Source: Halobacteriaceae archaeon Tc-Br11_E2g27
GTDB lineage: Archaea; Halobacteriota; Halobacteria; Halobacteriales; Haloarculaceae
Direction: 5' to 3'
Length of the DNA: 10,458 nucleotides
NCBI GenBank assembly: GCA_001564135.1
Contig: LKNH01000071.1
Span: 1-10,458 of the forward strand
In this document: one piece after another, positions 6,070-10,458 of the stretch
How positions within the stretch are numbered: position 1 is the stretch's first letter
Layout: the number at the start of each line of letters is the position of its first letter
Translations under genes and position numbers: made by a program
Notes under the pieces: model-generated
What the model was told of the DNA's origin: nothing
Seen by the model: the letters and a program-made list of their open reading frames with translations, nothing else
Database searches by the model: none

Positions 6070-8094
6070 CTACTCATCATATTCCTCTTCAAGTTCAGCG
6101 ATGATTTCCGGGTTGACTGGTTCAGACAACGGAGCAGTGTCAATAATATTCCCTTCACGCATCCCTGGAGTGGTATCACGGAGTGCATCGAGTGTCGTTG
6201 CTGCCGGCGACGCAGAAAGCGTCACAGCGCCAGGTGTGGTGAGGAGGCCGCTTTCGACAGGGTCAGACGGTGAATAGCGTTCTTGCCCAGGTCGGACGAC
6301 CGCACCATCCCAGTAGTTACCAACGCCCTCATGTGTCCATATCAACAGCGGACCAGTACTTGGGTCGGCAGGGACATCATTGTTGATGATATCATTTTCG
6401 ACGACGCGGTTGCTTGGGCGAATCGAAGAAGCCCTGAATCCCATATCGTTACCGTAAACGACGTTTCGTTCGTAAAGTGAGTTACTGGCACCTGTTGAGA
6501 TTCCACGTTCGTTATCGACAACTACGTTCTCGGCTATATAGCTCCGTGAACCCGCAGGAAGGATGCCAGCCGTTGCATTACGAACATCATTGCCAACGAC
6601 AGCGTTCCCAGCGGGGTCGGTCATGATTGTGATGCCGGCACTCTCCTGACCGAAAACTGTGTTATCCGCAATTAACGAGTCGGACGTGTGCATGAAATGG
6701 ATGCCAAACCGATTGTCAGTCAGCGTATTGTTACGGATAACTGTCTCGTGTGAGCGGTGAAGATAGATGCTATCTCGCCCATCAGTAATTGTTGAGTCCT
6801 GGATAACTGTTGGTGAGCGCATCGCCATCACGCCCATGAATCCCTCGGTCCACTGTTCATGTCCATCAATATCGACGTTCTCGACAACGCTTGTGTCCAC
6901 ATCACGGAGAAGGACGCCATTTGTGGGCGTTGTGATATCCACATCATCGATATAAACGGTAGTTGTCTCAACGGCCGCTATGCCTGCATCGCCGTGTCCA
7001 TACCCTGCTTCAACCCGCTCATCCCAGTCGCTATTTTCGTCTGCACCATCAACTTCGTCCTCGCCCTCAGCACCGTTGCTTCTCTCGTCGTGTTCGGGCA
7101 CTTCAGTAGCCCCCTCTTCAGGCGGGTCAGTATTCTCACCGACTCCCGATATCGAAAGCCCTGTGACCGCGACGCCCTTTGCGTTAATCTCGATAACAGA
7201 ACCGTTCCCGTTACCAATGACAGTCGCATCTGGTCCAGCGAGCGTTACGCTCCGGTCAATTGTTGGATTCTCTTCGTATATTCCGTTTGATACGAACACT
7301 GTGGTCTCTTCAGGTGCATGGTCAAGTCCCTCCTGGATTGTTTCCATAAACTTGAGGTCCCCATCAGCAACCGAGAGGTTGGCCTCCTCAACCACCGACG
7401 CGTTCCCATCGCCGATGATAACGCTAACTGGGCGGTCGCTAAGTGACCGGTGTTCCTCAACGGACGCGTCGGCAGACTGCTTTAAGTCAGTAACTCCATC
7501 CCGGACAACCGTTGCATCATCTATATCGAAGGAATGTTGCTGGAGTATCTCCCAGTCAACCACTTCACCACCGTACGTGGAAACAAAGTCCTCAGCCTCG
7601 CTTTGGTCACTGAACGGAACCGCAGTGTGTCCGGTTGGTGTCCGAGCATCGCTTTCGATAACGAAAGCAGCTTCTTCGGCATCGACCCACGGTTGCTCGT
7701 CATCCGTTTCGAGATACCCTTCCTCAGAGAGGGAAAGGTCACTCTCCGAAAAATCACTCACATAGATGGTCACTGGATAGCCAAATTGCTGTTGATGACC
7801 GTCTTGCTGGAGGGAATCTATCGCATGTTCAACCCCGTGATAGCCGACAATGAACTGGTACTGGGAATAGAAAATTTGTGCACGAGGGACAACTTGTCCA
7901 CGTTCTTCAAGACCGTACTGTGCCTCGCTTGCAATTCCGGCAGTCGTCGCTTCGTCGAACGGTACTGGCTCCGGCTCTGCGGTGTCTGTATCGACAGCAA
8001 ACGAGACTGCCACACCAGCAAACCCAACCAGGCAGACGAAAATAACTGCGTACCGAACTGCGTTACTGGTTGCTAATGCACCTACGGTCGTCAC
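6070..8094 (-). CDS. nosD: NosD with N-terminal NosL-like domain (module 2)
   Basis: A complete 674-residue NosD. Residues about 15-34 form one hydrophobic segment serving as signal or anchor. Residues about 65-185 resemble NosL: FYSQYQFIVGYHG aligns with the FCSSLCMYQFVLDADG region of NosL at 3747-4346, and ESDARTPTGHTAVPFSDQSE with its SDIQGAMGSSLIGFSD stretch, but this part contains no cysteine. From about residue 240 the protein is a right-handed beta-helix of NosD type, with rungs such as TVIRNNTLTDNRFGIH, YIAENVVVDN and LYERNVVYGN. A strongly acidic insert (about 319-372, EDEVDGADENSDWDE) interrupts the helix. It ends with WTHEGVGNYWDGA and a PGMREGNIIDTAPL tail. The start is GTG without a clear ribosome site; a stop lies about 24 codons upstream and no better start exists. 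Established role: extracytoplasmic partner of NosFY that receives copper for NosZ. Confidence 0.9.
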   Translation of the reverse strand: MTTVGALATSNAVRYAVIFVCLVGFAGVAVSFAVDTDTAEPEPVPFDEATTAGIASEAQYGLEERGQVVPRAQIFYSQYQFIVGYHGVEHAIDSLQQDGHQQQFGYPVTIYVSDFSESDLSLSEEGYLETDDEQPWVDAEEAAFVIESDARTPTGHTAVPFSDQSEAEDFVSTYGGEVVDWEILQQHSFDIDDATVVRDGVTDLKQSADASVEEHRSLSDRPVSVIIGDGNASVVEEANLSVADGDLKFMETIQEGLDHAPEETTVFVSNGIYEENPTIDRSVTLAGPDATVIGNGNGSVIEINAKGVAVTGLSISGVGENTDPPEEGATEVPEHDERSNGAEGEDEVDGADENSDWDERVEAGYGHGDAGIAAVETTTVYIDDVDITTPTNGVLLRDVDTSVVENVDIDGHEQWTEGFMGVMAMRSPTVIQDSTITDGRDSIYLHRSHETVIRNNTLTDNRFGIHFMHTSDSLIADNTVFGQESAGITIMTDPAGNAVVGNDVRNATAGILPAGSRSYIAENVVVDNERGISTGASNSLYERNVVYGNDMGFRASSIRPSNRVVENDIINNDVPADPSTGPLLIWTHEGVGNYWDGAVVRPGQERYSPSDPVESGLLTTPGAVTLSASPAATTLDALRDTTPGMREGNIIDTAPLSEPVNPEIIAELEEEYDE

Positions 8095-8191
8095 TACAAA
8101 GTTGTATTCGTTGGACAGTCTTAGCTGGACTGGTACGGTTGCCGAATGGAGGCACGAAAATAATCACGACAATCAATTATGAATACCAGTC

Positions 8192-8740
8192 CTAGAGAAA
8201 TCCTCCAGTCTCACTGCCACCGCCGAGAAGTTGGTCGGTCAGCCGGGCGAACCGGTCAGCAAGCCGGTCGGATGGACGTGGCTCGATTTCACGCAGAAGT
8301 CGATAGACGGTGTCTGGTTCAATCAGCTCAACGACAAACTGTTCGTTCCCGCTTTTGTCGGTGAGTGTCTTTTTTTCAACGATATCACGTTCAACGAGGT
8401 TAGAAAGATGCCACTCCACGGTGCTCCGTGCCAACCCAAGCCTCTCCGTTAATTTAGCTGGTGGCTTCTGATTATCTTCAAGCAGCGTAAGTACGATCTC
8501 TCTCGTCGTTTCTCGACGGAGGAGGGCAATGACACCGCGTTCCCAGGCGGTGTATGTTGGTGGATAGTAGTGGGTTCGACCGCAGATTTCCTCGCTTGTG
8601 AGCTCCTGTGCACGAAGGAGGCGTTTGATATGATGCTGGGTCTGTCCAGTTGCGATATCCAACTGCCGACTGATTTCATTGAAGTGAATGCCGGGATTAC
8701 GGCACACACAATCGCGGACGGCGGCGCGGGTATCTGACAC
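8192..8740 (-). CDS. Two-domain winged-helix transcriptional regulator
   Basis: A 182-residue protein with two helix-turn-helix units. The first (about residues 4-60) contains GIHFNEISRQLDIATGQTQHHIKRLLRAQEL. The second (about 70-145) contains PPAKLTERLGLARSTVEWHLSNLVERDIVE followed by a wing with TDKSGNEQFVVELI. This is the usual make-up of haloarchaeal ArsR/MarR-like regulators. Three cysteines lie in the first unit (C11, C13, C53) with His57 nearby, which could bind a metal or sense redox state; that is inference. It starts at GTG with AGGTGA 7 bases upstream and a TATA-like box further out. It heads the minus-strand nos operon, 97 bases before nosD, and is divergent from the membrane protein at 8868, so control of one or both is likely. 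Confidence 0.82.
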   Translation of the reverse strand: MSDTRAAVRDCVCRNPGIHFNEISRQLDIATGQTQHHIKRLLRAQELTSEEICGRTHYYPPTYTAWERGVIALLRRETTREIVLTLLEDNQKPPAKLTERLGLARSTVEWHLSNLVERDIVEKKTLTDKSGNEQFVVELIEPDTVYRLLREIEPRPSDRLADRFARLTDQLLGGGSETGGFL

Positions 8741-8747
8741 GAATTGG

Positions 8748-8753
8748 TCACCT
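8748..8753 (-). promoter_or_regulatory. Ribosome binding site of the winged-helix regulator
   Basis: AGGTGA on the minus strand ends 7 bases before the GTG at 8740 and supports that start codon. Confidence 0.5.
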
Positions 8754-8774
8754 ACTGAAGGCTATGGGATGGGG

Positions 8775-8784
8775 CATATAAATT
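8775..8784 (-). promoter_or_regulatory. TATA box of the regulator / nos operon
   Basis: The minus strand reads AATTTATATG, centred about 39 bases before the GTG at 8740. A transcript starting about 26 bases downstream would have a short leader beginning near the AGGTGA ribosome site. The + strand version, CATATAAATT, could also serve rightward transcription, but a better box exists for the gene at 8868. Confidence 0.5.
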
Positions 8785-8835
8785 CCCGCTGTTCTCAGGG
8801 TGGATATTCCCACAGACCCAATGGTAGGTCAGTGA

Positions 8836-8844
8836 TTTCATAAA
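8836..8844 (+). promoter_or_regulatory. TATA box of the small membrane protein gene
   Basis: TTTCATAAA is centred about 28 bases before the ATG at 8868, which fits a leaderless transcript. No ribosome site lies before that ATG. Confidence 0.45.
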
Positions 8845-8867
8845 CGGTTGTCTCATAGATGTAGTCG

Positions 8868-9233
8868 ATGACTGGCCTTCAGGCGGGCAACGTAGTCGGG
8901 CATACCTCGGGAGTTGAGGAGTCACTGTTGTTACTCAGCGTTATTATTTTAGCAGGCATCGGGACCGGAATTTTGTTTGTCGGAAGTCTCCTCGCCGCAT
9001 GGCAACGGAAGGAAGTTCGGTATCTCCTGATTTCCGCAGCAGTTGGCGCGTTATTTTTCCGTTCGTTTGTTGGGATTGGAACAGTGTACGGCATCGTTCC
9101 GATGACGACGCATCATTTCGTCGAACACAGTCTTGATTTCCTCATCGCAGCGCTTGTGTTGTATGCAGTCTATCGGAGCAAACCACGCCGCTCCGAGCAG
9201 TCGTTCGATATCGATAACGAATCTTCGCCGTGA
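8868..9233 (+). CDS. Small three-helix membrane protein of unknown function
   Basis: A 121-residue protein with three hydrophobic segments at about residues 19-42, 52-73 and 89-107, and a charged cytoplasmic-type tail (YRSKPRRSEQSF). A histidine cluster TTHHFVEH (His82, 83, 87) lies just before the third segment and could bind a metal ion or cofactor; that is inference. It resembles short haloarchaeal membrane proteins annotated only as domains of unknown function (possibly the DUF7471 group, not verified). The start is set by a TATA-like box about 28 bases upstream. It is divergent from the winged-helix regulator and lies 191 bases before a NosL-type gene on the same strand, so a link to copper or denitrification is possible but unproven. 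Confidence 0.75.
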   Translation: MTGLQAGNVVGHTSGVEESLLLLSVIILAGIGTGILFVGSLLAAWQRKEVRYLLISAAVGALFFRSFVGIGTVYGIVPMTTHHFVEHSLDFLIAALVLYAVYRSKPRRSEQSFDIDNESSP

Positions 9234-9253
9234 GAGCTTTGACACGCGATTCG

Positions 9254-9300
9254 GAGTGTATACCAAACTCCTCCCAGCGGATTACAAGGAGTATACATTC
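9254..9300. repeat. Near-perfect inverted repeat between the membrane protein gene and nosL
   Basis: GAGTGTATAC (9254-9263) pairs with GTATACATTC (9291-9300) with one mismatch, across 27 bases. GGAGT at 9253-9257 can alternatively pair with ACTCC at 9267-9271, giving a competing short hairpin. It could be a transcript end of the preceding gene or a protein-binding site. Confidence 0.4.
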
Positions 9301-9396
9301 TGTGCGTGGCGACAGTATAACTATCGTCATAAGGCTATCATGAGTCAGTCACATACGCCCGTTTGGGTTCATTCGTCGGCTGTACCAGAGCCTACA

Positions 9397-9403
9397 TTTA
9401 GAA
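9397..9403 (+). promoter_or_regulatory. TATA box of the second nosL gene
   Basis: TTTAGAA is centred 25 bases before the ATG at 9425. No ribosome site is visible there, so a leaderless transcript is likely. Confidence 0.45.
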
Positions 9404-9424
9404 GTAATCCCACTACGGGACTGT

Positions 9425-10063
9425 ATGAAGCAAAACCGGCAATTTGTTAATCGGCGCGATGTCCTCGGAACCGTTGGCGCAGGGACGGTTCTTGCACTCG
9501 CTGGCTGTGTTGGAAGCGATGATGATACAGACGAGCCAGATGAGAATGGCGATGGCTCCGTTGATGATGCCGAAGAGGGACCAACGGAGCTCAGCGAACC
9601 AACGGAGTTCCCCGAAGGCGAGGAATGTGCAGTTTGTAATATGATCACCGAGGAGTATCCAGAGTGGAATGCCCAACTGGTCAAAGCTGACGAAACAAGG
9701 GTGTATTTCTGTTCCTCTGGCTGTCTGTTGGCGTACTTCACAGACCCAGAGCACTTTGGTGGAGAGGATGAGACAGTTGAGGCCCTCTGGGTGACAGATT
9801 ACGATACTGGCGAACTCATCGATGGGATGGAGGCGTACTATGTGCGGGTCAAAGAGCCGGGTCACATCGATGATATCATGATGATGAACCCGACGCCATT
9901 CGAGAGCCGTGAGGCAGCAGAATCACTTATCGACGAGCTGAACGGAGAATACGACGGAGCATACGACCTTGATGAGGATGTCATCACATTCGATGACTTT
10001 GACCGTGAGCTTGCAACGCACTATCGGGCAGACCTCCTGAACGGAGATAATGGTGGCCACTGA
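9425..10063 (+). CDS. nosL: NosL-type copper-binding Tat lipoprotein (second copy)
   Basis: A 212-residue lipoprotein of the NosL family, distinct from the one at 3747-4346. Twin Arg at 10-11, a hydrophobic stretch and the lipobox LAGC (Cys28) indicate Tat export and lipid anchoring. An acidic linker typical of haloarchaeal lipoproteins follows (DDDTDEPDENGDGSVDDAEE). The copper-site motif is CAVCNM (68-73), and FCSSGC (Cys96, Cys100) follows as in the other copy. The C-terminal half contains WVTDYDTGELIDGMEAYYVR, a Met-rich stretch DDIMMMNPTPFESREAAESLI and an acidic end with a terminal His. The spacing between motifs and the C-terminal half differ clearly from the first NosL, so the two are old paralogs. 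It stands alone with its own TATA-like box. The partner could be NosD or another copper protein. Confidence 0.87.
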   Translation: MKQNRQFVNRRDVLGTVGAGTVLALAGCVGSDDDTDEPDENGDGSVDDAEEGPTELSEPTEFPEGEECAVCNMITEEYPEWNAQLVKADETRVYFCSSGCLLAYFTDPEHFGGEDETVEALWVTDYDTGELIDGMEAYYVRVKEPGHIDDIMMMNPTPFESREAAESLIDELNGEYDGAYDLDEDVITFDDFDRELATHYRADLLNGDNGGH

Positions 10064-10183
10064 TATATGGACGAGAACCCGCTGACGTCACCCTCCGTTA
10101 GTTTTCCCGGTGTCTCCCCGGTCAAATAAACCTCCACCTCATGGAAACGAGCAGCACTGTTCTGTTCCCAATGACATACTTGA

Positions 10184-10251
10184 CTAACTGAACGCATCTT
10201 CTCTCATCCCGATCATTCTCAGCTTTTCGAGCTGAAACCCTATTCAGTTAG
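10184..10251. repeat. Nested inverted repeats in the nosL downstream region
   Basis: CTAACTGAA (10184-10192) pairs exactly with TTCAGTTAG (10243-10251). Inside lies a second exact hairpin, TCAGCT-TTTCG-AGCTGA (10219-10235). The whole element is 68 bases. It could be a transcript terminator, an operator for the downstream gene, or the remains of a very small mobile element; no flanking target duplication is seen. Confidence 0.5.
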
Positions 10252-10283
10252 GCATTATTTACACTCTAAACCAAACAAGATAG

Positions 10284-10290
10284 GTATAAA
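10284..10290 (+). promoter_or_regulatory. TATA box of the gene at the right edge
   Basis: GTATAAA is centred about 35 bases before the ATG at 10322, giving a leader of roughly 9 bases. It is the clearest TATA sequence in the intergenic region. Confidence 0.5.
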
Positions 10291-10321
10291 TGGGATAATG
10301 GGTGGGTACCATGATTAATAT

Positions 10322-10458
10322 ATGTCAAAACCAACTCACCGAAGTAGTCCCGATGGCTCTAAATCGGCTGACCTTCCAGCCGCAATGGCAAACCTCACAT
10401 CGTCAATCGACCAACTGAGAGAATCGATGGCGATAGCAGCAGACGGATTCGATGCGAT
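10322..10458 (+). CDS. Start of an unrecognised protein (3' end outside the window)
   Basis: An ATG opens a frame that stays open for 45 codons to the window edge. The visible N-terminus begins MSKPTHRSSPDGSKSADLPA, followed by AAMANLTSSIDQLRESMAIAADGF, a likely amphipathic helix. There is no signal peptide or membrane segment so far, so it is probably cytoplasmic. The TATA box upstream supports a real promoter. An overlapping ATG at 10311 in another frame ends after about 35 codons and is less likely. Too little is visible to name a family. Confidence 0.55.
   Translation, partial: MSKPTHRSSPDGSKSADLPAAMANLTSSIDQLRESMAIAADGFDA

Larger units (their letters stand above)
10064..10321. other. 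Intergenic region after nosL
   Basis: 258 bases with no supported gene. It holds a T-run in GTTAGTTTT at about 10098-10106 that might end the nosL transcript, nested inverted repeats at 10184-10251, and a TATA box at 10284-10290 for the next gene. Confidence 0.6.

Noticed and set aside
6980..7765. 261-codon plus-strand frame opposite nosD
   Set aside because: The Ser/Pro-rich translation is the antisense of acidic nosD codons; no recognisable motif.
8805..8818. Inverted repeat GTGG-N6-CCAC in the divergent regulator promoter region as an operator
   Set aside because: The arms are only 4 bases long, too weak to separate from chance without comparative data.
10311..10418. Small frame from the ATG at 10311
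   Set aside because: It ends after about 35 codons and overlaps the longer frame from 10322 that stays open to the window edge.
1..10458. CRISPR arrays, tRNA or rRNA genes, transposases
   Set aside because: No regularly spaced repeats, no tRNA-like cloverleaf and no transposase motif were seen on either strand.

Overview
The window looks like a haloarchaeal genome or megaplasmid. The proteins are acidic, and the secreted ones carry Tat lipoprotein signals (twin arginine followed by an LAGC lipobox). Several genes have a TATA-like box about 25 bases before the start codon, as expected of leaderless archaeal transcripts. Base composition looks moderate rather than very GC-rich, and no genus can be named. 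The content is almost entirely nos accessory genes, which mature the copper sites of nitrous oxide reductase (NosZ). NosZ itself is not in the window.

Layout: positions 1-2546 (+) hold the 3' part of a nosD, then nosF and nosY (module 1, entering from the left edge). Positions 2670-3716 (+) hold a His/Gln-rich protein with one membrane anchor and an extracellular C-terminal domain. Positions 8740 down to 3747 (-) form a probable operon: a two-domain winged-helix regulator, a full-length nosD, nosF, nosY and a NosL-type lipoprotein (module 2). Module 2 converges on the His/Gln-rich gene. To the right, on the + strand, are a small three-helix membrane protein divergent from the regulator (8868-9233), a second and different NosL-type lipoprotein (9425-10063), an intergenic region with nested inverted repeats, and the start of an unrecognised gene (10322 to the edge).

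Working together: NosF (ATPase) and NosY (permease) form an ABC complex that acts with the extracytoplasmic beta-helix protein NosD. NosL-type lipoproteins bind Cu(I) and hand it to NosD. Here there are two clearly paralogous nosDFY sets and two NosL-type proteins within 10 kb. The complete NosD also has a NosL-like domain at its N-terminus that has lost the copper-binding cysteines. The locus therefore appears to be a duplicated and diversified copper-delivery system, with a linked regulator and two proteins of unknown function that may be accessory factors.
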